A stretch of DNA of 64,000 nucleotides, taken from UBA11524 sp045591175 (GTDB lineage Bacteria; Bacillota; Clostridia; Christensenellales; Aristaeellaceae). Below the pieces are notes generated by a model that did not search any database, had not been told where the DNA came from, and saw nothing but the letters and a program-made list of their open reading frames with translations. Where the stretch lies: NCBI GenBank assembly GCA_045591175.1, contig JAZNSI010000020.1:156207-220206 (forward strand). Reading direction: 5' to 3'. Positions 1 to 7,834 of this stretch are shown one piece after another. Each line of letters opens with the position of its first letter. Position 1 is the stretch's first letter. The position numbers and the translations under genes are program-made.

Positions 1-278
1 GATGATACAGCATCAATGATCAGCTTCAGTTCGGAGAACTCAAAATCATGTGCCTCCAGCGAGTAGGTTCGACCGCCATCTGCATGGTAAATGGGAAGGC
101 CATACTCTTCCTGAAGCAGACGGATATCATCATAAATGCTCTTTCGTTCCGCAGGAACACCGTGTTTATCGAGTTCTTCAACGATTTTCGGCATTGAAAT
201 AGCATGTTCATTGTCCGTTTCTTCTTCAAATATCTCTTTCAAGTACAAAAGTTTAAGCTTTTGGGTGGTTCCGCGCAT
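1..278 (-). CDS. WYL-type HTH transcriptional regulator, N-terminal part
   Basis: The frame is open from an ATG at 276-278 to the window edge, so only the first 92 or so residues are visible and the C-terminal effector part is missing. The protein begins MRGTTQKLKLLYLKEIF and contains RKSIYDDIRLLQEEYG followed by a short hairpin wing. This is the DeoR/WYL winged-helix pattern, in which the recognition helix carries (T/S)IxxDIxxL. A good ribosome binding site (AGGAGA) lies about 10 nt upstream. Family knowledge says such proteins are ligand-binding repressors or activators, often in defence or mobile DNA. The regulated gene is not visible. Confidence 0.75.
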   Translation of the reverse strand, partial: MRGTTQKLKLLYLKEIFEEETDNEHAISMPKIVEELDKHGVPAERKSIYDDIRLLQEEYGLPIYHADGGRTYSLEAHDFEFSELKLIIDAVS

Positions 279-420
279 CTTCGGGTCATCTCCTGATATG
301 TTGTGGGGGCAAACGAACAAGTATGGGTGTCTGCATTATGTCTTTAGGGGTTCCGGGGATAGTTTTGCGACTGAGATTACAACTTGTTGGACTAAGTCTA
401 CATCTTGTGAGGAATTGCAG

Positions 421-963
421 TCAAGGCAACCGGCGAATCAAGCCTCCACCGTTATCCTTCAACCACTTTCTCTGTACCTTATACCCAGGCAGTACCTTTT
501 CGACTTCTGCCCAGAAACGCGGGGAGTGGTTGAGTTCCTTGCGATGGCAGAGCTCATGCACCACCACATAATCCCGCACCTCCTCCGGGCAGAACATCAG
601 CAGACAGTTGAAGTTCAGGTTACCCTTCCCGGAACAGGAACCCCAGCGGCTCTTCTGCGCCCGGATGGTGATGCGGCCATAGGTGATGCCGACAAGTGCG
701 GCAAAGCGTGCTACACGTCGGGGAATATCTTGTTTTGCCGCGTCTGCCAACTGGTGCAGTTGCTCCATGGTAAACGCAGCTTCTGCAGGTTGCTGCCTCT
801 GTTGGATGATAGCAAGATGCTTCTCCATCCATTCAGACTTTGATTCAACGAAGCGTTGTATATCCCCGTCCGCCATCCGTAGCGGCGCTCTCACGATAAT
901 GCGGCCATCGCCCATGATCTGGACGGCGATGGTTTTTCTATTGGAGCGGATCACTTCGTACAT
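421..963 (-). CDS. YgjP-like zinc metallohydrolase (DUF45 family)
   Basis: 180-residue protein. The C-terminal half carries the motif VVVHELCHRKELNHSPRFW (about residues 134-152), in which HELCH is the zinc-binding HExxH, preceded by KSRWGSCS and LNFNCLLMFCPEEV. This layout is typical of the YgjP/SprT-like M48-related proteins. The family is usually about 230 residues, so this copy is short at the N-terminus but keeps all the catalytic core. Its substrate is not established. It is often found next to restriction enzymes in other genomes, which fits an accessory region. It lies in the same orientation as the WYL regulator, 142 bases away, in a gap where I see no clear site. Confidence 0.85.
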   Translation of the reverse strand: MYEVIRSNRKTIAVQIMGDGRIIVRAPLRMADGDIQRFVESKSEWMEKHLAIIQQRQQPAEAAFTMEQLHQLADAAKQDIPRRVARFAALVGITYGRITIRAQKSRWGSCSGKGNLNFNCLLMFCPEEVRDYVVVHELCHRKELNHSPRFWAEVEKVLPGYKVQRKWLKDNGGGLIRRLP

Positions 964-1222
964 TTAATCACCTCTGCATCTGTCCCTGTTAGGATGGATT
1001 TCGGCATGCCGCATGAAAATCCTGCCTGACCATGAAAACGGCACAGGATGAATCGTGCAGCAATAGCATTATCTGAATTGTCCACATCCTACTGAGCGCT
1101 ATTGATCTCTGCCGTAAAGAAGGATTCCGCGCCGATCTGTCTAATTGTACTGTTACATCAGCGAAATACCAAAAAGTTTTCAACTGCTACTACAAGCAGA
1201 AATGCCTGAAAGGAGCACAAAT

Positions 1223-1531
1223 ATGGACTACTTCGATCTTGGCCGCCGTGTAAAAGAACTCCGGCGACAACAGAATATGACGCAGGAAGAACTGGCCGAG
1301 AAAATCGATGTGTCTGCGTCTTTCCTGGGGCACATTGAACGCGGCACACGCATTGCCAGTCTGGAAACACTGGTGAAGCTTTGTCAGGCTCTGGACACAG
1401 ATCCTAACTATCTGCTGGCAGCCAACACCAGTTCGATTACGCGTCGGTTTCCCACAGATATGCCAGAAGAAACCCGCAAGCAACTGGCAGCCCTGTTCTA
1501 TCAGGGATATCAGATCCTGAAATCAGAATAA
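1223..1531 (+). CDS. XRE-family helix-turn-helix regulator
   Basis: 102-residue protein starting MDYFDLGRRVKELRRQQ. The start is chosen because AAGGAG sits at 1210-1215, eight bases ahead. Residues 7-62 form a classical Cro/C1-type HTH (MTQEELAEKIDVSASFLGHI, then ERGTRIASLETLVKLCQAL). The tail of about 35 residues (PEETRKQLAALFYQGYQIL) is a short amphipathic extension that may dimerise. It stands alone and ends in a strong terminator. Family knowledge suggests a local transcriptional repressor; no operator could be assigned. Confidence 0.9.
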   Translation: MDYFDLGRRVKELRRQQNMTQEELAEKIDVSASFLGHIERGTRIASLETLVKLCQALDTDPNYLLAANTSSITRRFPTDMPEETRKQLAALFYQGYQILKSE

Positions 1532-1539
1532 GAAAACAG

Positions 1540-1571
1540 CCCTGGAACGCTTGAAATTCCAGGGTTATTTT
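1540..1571 (+). terminator. Rho-independent terminator after the XRE gene
   Basis: Stem CCCTGGAA / TTCCAGGG (1540-1547 and 1557-1564) with a 9-nt loop, followed by TTATTTT. It starts nine bases after the stop codon of the XRE gene. Confidence 0.88.
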
Positions 1572-1616
1572 GTTGAAGCCAACAAGCAAAGGGTATGCAT
1601 TCCTTGCACATTATTC

Positions 1617-1645
1617 TTGTTTATTGCAGTTTCATATGGTACGAT
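1617..1645 (+). promoter_or_regulatory. Sigma-A-type promoter of the sigma factor gene
   Basis: TTGTTT at 1617-1622 and TACGAT at 1640-1645 with a 17-nt spacer. Transcription would begin near 1652, so the in-frame ATG at 1644 cannot be the start codon. This supports the GTG start at 1698. Confidence 0.6.
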
Positions 1646-1697
1646 GAATGTACACCTTACGTTATCTGAAACAAATGAACTAAAGGAGAGAACCTTG

Positions 1698-2219
1698 GTG
1701 AACAGATATCACTGGCTCGAAGATCTTCATGCTGCCCATTACGCAACACTGCTGCGGCTGGCGCAGAACCGATTACGGCGTCTGACCGGCAACATAGATG
1801 ACGCCGAGGATGTGGTGCAGGACGTCTTCCTGCTTGCGGCTGAGAAGGACATACGTCGCCTGGATAATCCACTGGCTTGGCTGATGAAAACCACATCCAA
1901 CCTATGCCTGCAGCGCATGGATCGGGCCAAGCGTGATACCGGCAAGCAGCAACGCTTTATACAGCACAAACTGGATAACAGTGCAGATCGCTCGGTATAC
2001 GCGGTTGAACGTCAGGAAAGCGAGACCGACACTCTGTTATGGTTGCTGATGCTGGAGCAAAGCTTGTCCCCCGATGAATGGGAGCTCTTGCACAAATACT
2101 GCCTTGAGGGCGTCCCCATCGAATCGCTGGCGGCAGAGTTAGGTGTGCCAGTCAACCGACTAAAGGTCAAAATACACCGAATCAGAAAGAAACTTGAAAA
2201 AATTCGTCGGGATGTGTAA
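1698..2219 (+). CDS. ECF-like RNA polymerase sigma factor
   Basis: 173 residues from a GTG start preceded by AAAGGAGAG (1682-1690). Region 2 is visible as AHYATLLRLAQNRLRRL, then DDAEDVVQDVFLLAAEK and LDNPLAWLMKTTSNLC. Region 4 is the C-terminal HTH ESLAAELGVPVNRLKVKIHR. The length and the two-domain layout match extracytoplasmic-function sigma factors. The gene 43 bases downstream encodes a single-pass membrane protein with a cytoplasmic N-terminus, the usual place for a cognate anti-sigma factor. I infer that the pair senses an envelope signal. The target promoters are unknown. Confidence 0.85.
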   Translation: MNRYHWLEDLHAAHYATLLRLAQNRLRRLTGNIDDAEDVVQDVFLLAAEKDIRRLDNPLAWLMKTTSNLCLQRMDRAKRDTGKQQRFIQHKLDNSADRSVYAVERQESETDTLLWLLMLEQSLSPDEWELLHKYCLEGVPIESLAAELGVPVNRLKVKIHRIRKKLEKIRRDV

Positions 2220-2262
2220 CTTTTCCCCCGTAACTCTGATATAGATATGGAGCGTGAAAACG

Positions 2263-3123
2263 ATGATGAATCGTAACGAGAAACTGGAAATCGCCAAGCG
2301 CTTACGCCTTTCTACGGAAAGCGAGTTGAGCCGTGATGACTTAGAGCAGATGCTGGATGCCGAATTGAGCAAGCCGGAAGCCGAGATGGACACCGAGCTC
2401 GTGCAGCAGATCCTGGACTTGTTGGAGGAAACGCCTTCCCAGGCGCAGCAGCGCGAAGCTTGGCGAAAGACCGACAAGCGGCTGAAGCTCAAGCAGTGGC
2501 AGCCTGTTGTAACCGGGCTGACGAGGATTGCCGCTGTCGGCGTGATTCTGGTTGCACTGATGTTTGCAACCTACGGTACAGCCCAAGCCCTGAACTGGGA
2601 ATTCCTGCTGCGGTTGATGAAGCCCTTCGCGGAAACCTTCATGATCTACTCGGGCGATACTCCGGAACCAACTCCGGTGCCCGTGACCAGTGAAGTATAC
2701 AGCGACATGGGCATGGAGTTTATCCAACAGGAATTTGCCACCCTTGCTGATTGCCCTGATAAGGTGGATAGTTATCCCGCCAAACCGGTATGGATGCCGG
2801 AGCGGTTTACGTATTTGCAGGGAAGCATGTATTCTGATGTCATGATTACTTCCATTACTCATGTGTTCCGAAGTGATTCAGGAAACTGTATCGTTGATAT
2901 CTCTATGCTTGCAGATGAGAATCTTTCAGACGCCTATCAATTTGAACAGTTGCCTGCAGAGAACGCCTCAATGTATGTAGCAGGCTATCAGATTACATTC
3001 TATCGCAATTCTGATAATGCTACCCTAATCGCTTCTTGGACGTCCGATAACGTACACTATACTATTGCAGGTTCAGTCAACGAGGAGGAAATCGCGAAAA
3101 TCATTGATTCTATGATGAAATGA
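2263..3123 (+). CDS. DUF4367 membrane protein, probable anti-sigma partner
   Basis: 286 residues. The ATG at 2263 is preferred over the GTG at 2254 because GGAG (2249-2252) is correctly spaced only for the former. Residues 1-80 are hydrophilic and charged (cytoplasmic). A single membrane helix follows (TRIAAVGVILVALMFATYG), then an extracellular part whose end (GYQITFYRNSDNATLIASWTS, with SVNEEEIAKIIDSMMK) matches the DUF4367 pattern. Such proteins usually follow ECF sigma genes in Firmicutes and hold the sigma factor at the membrane. The gene shares a transcript with the sigma factor and with the secreted protein 10 bases downstream. Confidence 0.75.
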   Translation: MMNRNEKLEIAKRLRLSTESELSRDDLEQMLDAELSKPEAEMDTELVQQILDLLEETPSQAQQREAWRKTDKRLKLKQWQPVVTGLTRIAAVGVILVALMFATYGTAQALNWEFLLRLMKPFAETFMIYSGDTPEPTPVPVTSEVYSDMGMEFIQQEFATLADCPDKVDSYPAKPVWMPERFTYLQGSMYSDVMITSITHVFRSDSGNCIVDISMLADENLSDAYQFEQLPAENASMYVAGYQITFYRNSDNATLIASWTSDNVHYTIAGSVNEEEIAKIIDSMMK

Positions 3124-3133
3124 GGATAATCCA

Positions 3134-3556
3134 ATGAAAAACGTATTGAGCCTTCTCTTAGTAATTGCACTTTTGTGCTCCAGCCTGTTTTCCTTTGTTT
3201 ACGCAGAAGAAAACGCAGCCCGTTCGAGTAACTATTTCATCAGCTACGGCGCTTCCTTGTCCGCCCCCGGCAGTGGTCGCATTGGTATCACCTTCAAGGC
3301 CGTCGGCACCGACATCTGCAACCAGATCGGCGTGGCGACCTATCATGTGCAGAAATGGCACGAAGACGGTTACTGGATCGACGTCTCCGGCACCCTCTCC
3401 GGCCAGACGGGCACCAACGTGGCCTCCTACACCTTCGGGCGGTACTTCCAGGGCGTTGCCGGGGAGACGTACCGGATCCAGGTGACGTTCGTGTGCGCCA
3501 TCGGCACAGGCATGGAATTCAAGTCCTACACCAGCGGCCGTATCACCGCAAAATAA
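3134..3556 (+). CDS. Small secreted protein, DUF6147-like
   Basis: 140 residues with a clear signal peptide: MKNVLSLLLVIALLCSSLFS followed by FVYAEEN, with likely cleavage after YA. The mature part is a beta-rich domain with repeated aromatic and glycine turns (GIGVTF-like strands, KWHEDGYWIDVSGTLSG, YTFGRYFQGVAGETYRIQ) that resembles the DUF6147 family of exported Firmicutes proteins. The function is unknown. GAGGATAATCC gives a good ribosome binding site. Its position directly after the sigma/anti-sigma pair suggests it belongs to, or is controlled by, that module. Confidence 0.7.
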   Translation: MKNVLSLLLVIALLCSSLFSFVYAEENAARSSNYFISYGASLSAPGSGRIGITFKAVGTDICNQIGVATYHVQKWHEDGYWIDVSGTLSGQTGTNVASYTFGRYFQGVAGETYRIQVTFVCAIGTGMEFKSYTSGRITAK

Positions 3557-3577
3557 GCAAGAAGGAAGATCGCACAT

Positions 3578-4183
3578 ATGGCTAAACGACCTGACATGCA
3601 GGTGGTTGGCGCGAAGATCGCTCACCTGCGCCGGGAGAAGGGGCTGTGCGCCGCCGCTTTTTCCCGGGAGATTGAGCAGCCAGTCTGGCTGATCATGCTG
3701 TTAGAGAGCGCGCACATGGAGCAGTCGAAACAATTGATCGACCTGCTCCCGGACTCAGTGATCGAGGAGCTCCTGCGGGAGATTCGCGAGGTCTACGGCG
3801 TAAGCCACCGCTGGCTGACCACCCGGTACCAGTCGCCCAAGCATCCGCCGCTACCCGACACAGAGCCTTCTCCTGCACCGCTGCTTCTCCCCATCACCAT
3901 CTGCCCCGAGGACACCATGGCGTTCCTGGACGATCTGATGGCGCTGATCCTGCCGGATCCCCGCAACCTGCTGCAGAATGACAGCTTCTTCCGTCAGAGT
4001 CTCAAGGCCGCAACGATGCTGCAGCAGCTTCAACTGGCTCAGCTAAAACAGAGCGGACAGGCGGAACTGGCTGAGCAGCACCGTCAGCGGTTCAAGCAGC
4101 TTCGGGAAGAGCGCATTACCTACTGGGCGAACAAGCTCCACATCACTGCGCCTGACCTGAACGATACCAACGTAAGCTTTTGA
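3578..4183 (+). CDS. Uncharacterised protein with degenerate HTH-like N-terminus
   Basis: 201 residues, start backed by AAGGAAG. Residues 8-60 (VVGAKIAHLRREKGLCAAAF and what follows) look like a worn Cro-type HTH. Residues 61-85 (LLREIREVYGVSHRWLTTRY) form a second helical unit. A proline-rich linker (PKHPPLPDTEPSPAPLL) leads to a helical C-terminal half rich in Leu/Gln (TMLQQLQLAQLKQSGQAELA). I do not recognise the family. It may be a DNA-binding adaptor for the preceding secreted-protein operon, but this is only a guess. Confidence 0.55.
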   Translation: MAKRPDMQVVGAKIAHLRREKGLCAAAFSREIEQPVWLIMLLESAHMEQSKQLIDLLPDSVIEELLREIREVYGVSHRWLTTRYQSPKHPPLPDTEPSPAPLLLPITICPEDTMAFLDDLMALILPDPRNLLQNDSFFRQSLKAATMLQQLQLAQLKQSGQAELAEQHRQRFKQLREERITYWANKLHITAPDLNDTNVSF

Positions 4184-4208
4184 TCTTCCTTCTCCTGTCT
4201 GCTATAGT
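4180..4208 (+). promoter_or_regulatory. Promoter of the Spo0A-like gene
   Basis: TTGATC at 4180-4185 and TATAGT at 4203-4208 with a 17-nt spacer. It overlaps the last codons of the preceding gene, so the Spo0A-like gene has its own promoter. Confidence 0.6.
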
Positions 4209-4281
4209 TGAATCCCGATACTTTCAGCGATGGTGCAAAGCCATCGCTGATTCTACGAATGCCCGCTTACCATACAGCACG

Positions 4282-4644
4282 ATGGCATCTTTTCCAGAAA
4301 TGAGAAGCTTTATGAACACACGCCAAATTCACGAATTACTCTACACCCTCGGAATTGGTCGGCATTATCTTGGACACAACATCACCGTTCACGCGATTCA
4401 GCTCATCCTCTGTGACAAAGACTGCCTTCAGCACGTAAAGGATGGAGTTCTCGTTCCAATCGCTGCGCAGCACCAGTGTGACTGGCGTGCTGTCGAGCGC
4501 AATATCCGTACTGTCATTCATCGGGCGTGGACGCTCAATCGCCCTCTGGTTGAACATATGGCACTCTACCCGCTGGATCACGAACCCACGGTCACAGAGT
4601 TCCTCGACATATTTGCCGAGTATGTGGGGCAGGGCTCGAGGTAA
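4282..4644 (+). CDS. Stand-alone Spo0A C-terminal DNA-binding domain protein
   Basis: About 120 residues. In-frame ATGs at 4282, 4300 and 4312 are all possible and none has a strong ribosome binding site. From IHELLYTLGIGRHYLGHNIT to the end it follows the sporulation regulator Spo0A effector domain: helix, AIQLILCDKDCLQHVKDGV, then LVPIAAQHQCDWRAVERNI, RTVIHRAWTLNRP and PTVTEFLDIFAEYV. The response-regulator receiver domain of true Spo0A is absent. Spo0A_C binds the 0A box (TGTCGAA-like), so a receiver-less copy could act as a constitutive competitor or activator. It is expressed alone, between its own promoter and a strong terminator. Confidence 0.75.
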   Translation: MASFPEMRSFMNTRQIHELLYTLGIGRHYLGHNITVHAIQLILCDKDCLQHVKDGVLVPIAAQHQCDWRAVERNIRTVIHRAWTLNRPLVEHMALYPLDHEPTVTEFLDIFAEYVGQGSR

Positions 4645-4686
4645 ACATTCAGGGATTATGGTCCATCGCAGCAACATTCAAATACT

Positions 4687-4736
4687 GCCGCCTGCGCAAT
4701 GACCGGGAGACTGGTCAAAACGCAGGCGGGTTTTTT
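4687..4736 (+). terminator. Terminator after the Spo0A-like gene
   Basis: Stem CCGCCTGCG / CGCAGGCGG (4688-4696 and 4721-4729) with an inner GACC/GGTC helix, then G and six Ts. Confidence 0.9.
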
Positions 4737-4798
4737 GAATTTGAAATTTTGCTGTGAGAACTTTATCTTTGGAGTTCATCACACATCGGAGGCAAAAT

Positions 4799-4827
4799 TT
4801 GTCTTATGCAAAATTTTATAGTATAAT
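4799..4827 (+). promoter_or_regulatory. Strong promoter with repeated A/T motif
   Basis: TTGTCT (4799-4804) and TATAAT (4822-4827) with a 17-nt spacer. GCAAAATTT occurs at 4792-4800 and again at 4809-4817, and its reverse complement AAATTTTGC lies at 4744-4752, so a repressor could bind here. Confidence 0.7.
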
Positions 4828-4873
4828 AAGTATAGAAAAAGGGGCAGTGCCTCAAGGGAGTGAAACAGCACAT

Positions 4874-5182
4874 ATGAAGTTTACGAAAATCAGCGCTTTC
4901 CGCACAATGATGTAGCATCGCGGAAGTATTCCGAACAACCCCTATCATGACCAGCATATCCAGGAGTTTGCGCAGTGTATGGAGGAAGTGGTTACTGACC
5001 TTCAGTTCTATTACGACGGCATCCTCCTGAAGCAGAATGAGATGATTGAGTCCCTTGTTCAACGAGTGGAGAAGTTGGAGCAAACCGTTCCCACCAAGCG
5101 TAATCTGTTTGAGGTGGATGTTGTAGCAACCAAGGAATCCTTACGCAAACTGAGGGAAACCATCATGGGTATTTTCCGATAA
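4874..5182 (+). pseudogene. Small coiled-coil protein gene with an in-frame TAG at codon 14
   Basis: The frame from ATG 4874 reads MKFTKISAFRTMM, meets TAG at 4913-4915, then continues without any other stop for 88 codons to TAA at 5180-5182. Downstream of the TAG it reads HRGSIPNNPYHDQHIQEFAQ, then a helical, coiled-coil-like part (NEMIESLVQRVEKLEQTV) and a basic tail. An ATG at 4979 could serve as a fallback start for the last 67 residues, but no ribosome binding site precedes it. The strong promoter and the terminator both sit correctly around the full frame. It is either a nonsense mutation, a sequence error, an amber-suppressed gene, or a 13-codon leader peptide. Function unknown. Confidence 0.6.
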
Positions 5183-5253
5183 GAATGTAGTGTCGGTTAT
5201 GTTGACCAATGCGTGGCATAACGCAGAACCTTCGGACTCTATTTCTACCTAGT

Positions 5254-5301
5254 GTAACGGAACAGATCATCAGCGTGTGATCTGTTCCGTTTTGCTTTTT
5301 T
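5254..5301 (+). terminator. Terminator
   Basis: A 14-bp perfect stem, AACGGAACAGATCA / TGATCTGTTCCGTT (5256-5269 and 5278-5291), followed by TTGCTTTTTT. Confidence 0.9.
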
Positions 5302-5393
5302 CTTGGATATAGACATTCTATTTGTGGTGTAGAAAATGAACTCACTCGATATTAAAGAAATCACTGTACATTTCTTTTATGCTTCAGAAGGAC

Positions 5394-5421
5394 TTGGATT
5401 TTTGTGCCAGTGTGATATACT
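5394..5421 (+). promoter_or_regulatory. Promoter of the SH.P/CxxC protein gene
   Basis: TTGGAT (5394-5399) and TATACT (5416-5421) with a 16-nt spacer, about 60 bases ahead of the start codon. Confidence 0.55.
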
Positions 5422-5479
5422 ATGAGTAGCACCATGACGCAATACTAATCACTCATGGAGTTATGGAGGATAAAAGCAT

Positions 5480-6586
5480 ATGGCGGAGGTGGTTTTTCGA
5501 CGTTTCCATCTGGATGAAGAAGAACTGAAAGAATACCGCGAAGATCCTATAGCAGTCAAAAAGCGGCTTAGTGAAATTGACAAGGAAGTGCGTAAAGAAG
5601 CAAAGGCAGAGAACTGTTATTACTGCAAAAAGCAGGTAGATGGTTTTTGCAATTCACATTCTGTCCCACGATTCTGCTTGAAAAGAATTGCGACAAATGG
5701 AGACGTGTACTTATCCAGTAAACTCATTGATGTACCCTTCATTGAGATGGAAGAGGGCGTAAAAAAGGCGGGGACTTTTCAGATTATTTGCAGGAAGTGC
5801 GATAGCAGGGTTTTTCAACAATATGAATCTCCTGAGGCTTATAGCCAGACTCCGAATGGGCAGGTGCTCGCACAAATCGCAATGAAGAATCTCTTGCAGC
5901 TTATAGCAAAACGCAGGTATGAACTAGTGCAGAATCGCGCGCTCTCAGAAAAAGATCCATGGTTTTGGATGCTTGAAGGGGTGGATACAGCGCAGACAAA
6001 GGGGTTGGATCTTGGAGAGTATGAAGTAGCATTCTTTCGTGCAAAGGTAGGCAGCTATGGAAAACATAATAGTAATTACCGAATACTCTTTGCACGAGCA
6101 GTTGATTATGTGGTCCCAGTGGCGGCGCAAACTGCGATCACCATGATTTGCGACTTTGAAGGAAACGTGATAAACAACATTTACAATTTAGACAATCGGT
6201 ACCATACCGAGATGATACATATCGCGATATTTCCGCTTGAATCCTCAAGTGTCATACTTGCATTTGTCGATTCGCGACACACGCGATATAGGCGTTTTGC
6301 GCAGCAACTGAATGCTCTTGAACCCGATGATCAATTGCTTGCAGTCCTGTACATTATTCTAATCTATTCGGAAAATGTATTCTTCTCAAAGGAAATTGAA
6401 ACACTCCTTTCAGAGGATCAAGGATTGAGAGCGGCAGCTCAAATGGATACATCAGTCGATTTGGACAGCCCAGTACACAAGCGCTTATCAGCAGCTTGCG
6501 CAGAATTTGATCTGTCGAGGAGACATACAATACCAAATCTATTATCAGAGGAATACGCCTTGTTCATGAATAAGCAGGCGTTGTAA
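5480..6586 (+). CDS. Uncharacterised protein with HNH-like CxxC...SH.P...CxxC motif
   Basis: 368 residues; the start has GGAGG at 5463-5467. Residues 45-75 read NCYYCKKQVDGFCNSHSVPR and are followed about 35 residues later by IICRKCDSRVFQQYE. This CxxC-SHxxPR-CxxC-E array resembles the metal-binding core of HNH-type nucleases in several phage-defence proteins. The C-terminal 250 residues are mixed alpha/beta and I do not recognise them. It is a single gene, bounded by its own promoter and a bidirectional terminator. A nuclease role is inference. It could equally be a structural zinc protein. Confidence 0.55.
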   Translation: MAEVVFRRFHLDEEELKEYREDPIAVKKRLSEIDKEVRKEAKAENCYYCKKQVDGFCNSHSVPRFCLKRIATNGDVYLSSKLIDVPFIEMEEGVKKAGTFQIICRKCDSRVFQQYESPEAYSQTPNGQVLAQIAMKNLLQLIAKRRYELVQNRALSEKDPWFWMLEGVDTAQTKGLDLGEYEVAFFRAKVGSYGKHNSNYRILFARAVDYVVPVAAQTAITMICDFEGNVINNIYNLDNRYHTEMIHIAIFPLESSSVILAFVDSRHTRYRRFAQQLNALEPDDQLLAVLYIILIYSENVFFSKEIETLLSEDQGLRAAAQMDTSVDLDSPVHKRLSAACAEFDLSRRHTIPNLLSEEYALFMNKQAL

Positions 6587-6611
6587 GCAACTGGATAATA
6601 TCCATCCACGC

Positions 6612-6644
6612 AAAAGGGCAGCAGAACCAATCTGCTGCCCTTTT
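6612..6644. terminator. Bidirectional terminator between convergent genes
   Basis: Perfect 14-bp stem AAAAGGGCAGCAGA / TCTGCTGCCCTTTT (6612-6625 and 6631-6644). The A and T flanks let it work for both the plus-strand gene and the HipA-like gene, whose stop codon it touches. Confidence 0.88.
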
Positions 6645-7672
6645 CATGTGCGGCTAAGTAGGAAGTCGCTTCCAACTACCTGTGCGTCCTGGAGATAAGG
6701 TCTGACGGAACAAGCCTCCACCAGCATCGCCAAGTCTGCCTGATCCCTGTCCGTCAAGCCATACAACGCCTCAAAGCGCTTCAACATTTCGTCTGAATAG
6801 TGGCCGCCAGGAGTGGCCTTGTATGCCTGATTATTATCGAAGTTTGGAGCCATCCGCAGAATCTTGCCGGTCTTCGCAGAACGAATGACGCCGTAATTGC
6901 GCATATGGCGGTCAGTATTCATGAAGAGCGCATCTGCCAAAAGAATGCGGCGGAATTGCTTCTCAAAATCCGATCCAAGAGAGGCAATGTTTTCATAGAT
7001 TACCAGATCGTTGTCGCTCTTGTCAGCAAACATGAAGCGCAGCGAATCATAGGGTTCGAAGAACTCATCCTTGCCCACAAAATTGCGGGACTTGATGCGT
7101 GTGCGGTATCTTCCGCAATACTGATACTCCGCAGCATCCCAGCCACAGGCCAGCAACGCATGGCTGATTTCCCGCTCGCTACGTGTAGCTACTGTGGACT
7201 GAAGCTTATACAGCCACCAGGAACCATCCTCATACTTCCAGGTCTTCGGGAAGCTTCCATCGGCAGAGGCATTTGGCGTAGAAATACCGGAGATGGACAA
7301 CGCGGCGCTGCCAGACGTCAAAATGAAGTTTGCCACGCACTCCTGGTCTTCCGCCTTGCACAGCTCCCTGTGGGGAATAAACTCACCATCGGGGAAGCAG
7401 GTAAACGCATCCGTCATACTGAACATGTGCGTCAGGATGGCAGCAGCGGTCTTGTCGCGGGTGCCAAGCAATTCATAGACCAGGCGGCGATGGATGGGCG
7501 TGTTCAGATCAATGGTGCGGGCGCGGAACCAATGCGTGAAGCCCTCGGCAGATGCTTGCCTGAGTTGCATAGGAAGAAGATGCTCCTGGATGACCTCGAA
7601 TTCTGAGATCGTGCCTTTGTCATAGGAAAAGGCCGCAACTGGTTGGTCTGCGTTATAGAGTTGATAAAGCAT
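6644..7672 (-). CDS. HipA-like protein kinase, toxin-type
   Basis: 342 residues, with AAAGGAGG ahead of the start. The C-terminal third has the kinase core of HipA-family proteins: LLADALFMNTDRHMRNYG (NTDRHxxN catalytic loop, about residues 245-262) and RMAPNFDNNQAY (metal-binding DFG-like Asp). N-terminal to this are SGISTPNASADGSFPKTW, a possible nucleotide-binding segment, and SWWLYKLQST. The classical HipA N-terminal subdomain is not evident. An XRE regulator is encoded just upstream in the same orientation, as in hipBA modules. HipA kinases phosphorylate translation targets such as glutamyl-tRNA synthetase and are neutralised by HipB. That role here is inferred from the family. Confidence 0.75.
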   Translation of the reverse strand: MLYQLYNADQPVAAFSYDKGTISEFEVIQEHLLPMQLRQASAEGFTHWFRARTIDLNTPIHRRLVYELLGTRDKTAAAILTHMFSMTDAFTCFPDGEFIPHRELCKAEDQECVANFILTSGSAALSISGISTPNASADGSFPKTWKYEDGSWWLYKLQSTVATRSEREISHALLACGWDAAEYQYCGRYRTRIKSRNFVGKDEFFEPYDSLRFMFADKSDNDLVIYENIASLGSDFEKQFRRILLADALFMNTDRHMRNYGVIRSAKTGKILRMAPNFDNNQAYKATPGGHYSDEMLKRFEALYGLTDRDQADLAMLVEACSVRPYLQDAQVVGSDFLLSRT

Positions 7673-7792
7673 TGCGGCCCTCCTTTCGTGAAACCGATGC
7701 TCAAAAGAGAATCTCGCGGTAGTTGTGGTGGTGGCGGCCCTTTTTGAAAGGCGTGGTAGCGCACATCCTGAAACCTATCCCCACTATGACAG

Positions 7793-7827
7793 AAGGGAAC
7801 AGACCACCCAAATGTGGCTGTTCCCTT
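7793..7827. other. Long hairpin between HTH and HipA-like genes
   Basis: AAGGGAACAG / CTGTTCCCTT (7793-7802 and 7818-7827) with an inner CCAC/GTGG helix. On the minus strand it has no T-tract, so it may attenuate or process the transcript and lower HipA-like output relative to the HTH protein. Confidence 0.6.
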
Positions 7828-7834
7828 TAATGTA

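Noticed and set aside
1551..1697. Longer sigma-factor start upstream of 1698
   Set aside because: The extra segment covers a terminator and the promoter itself; transcription would begin behind the upstream ATG.
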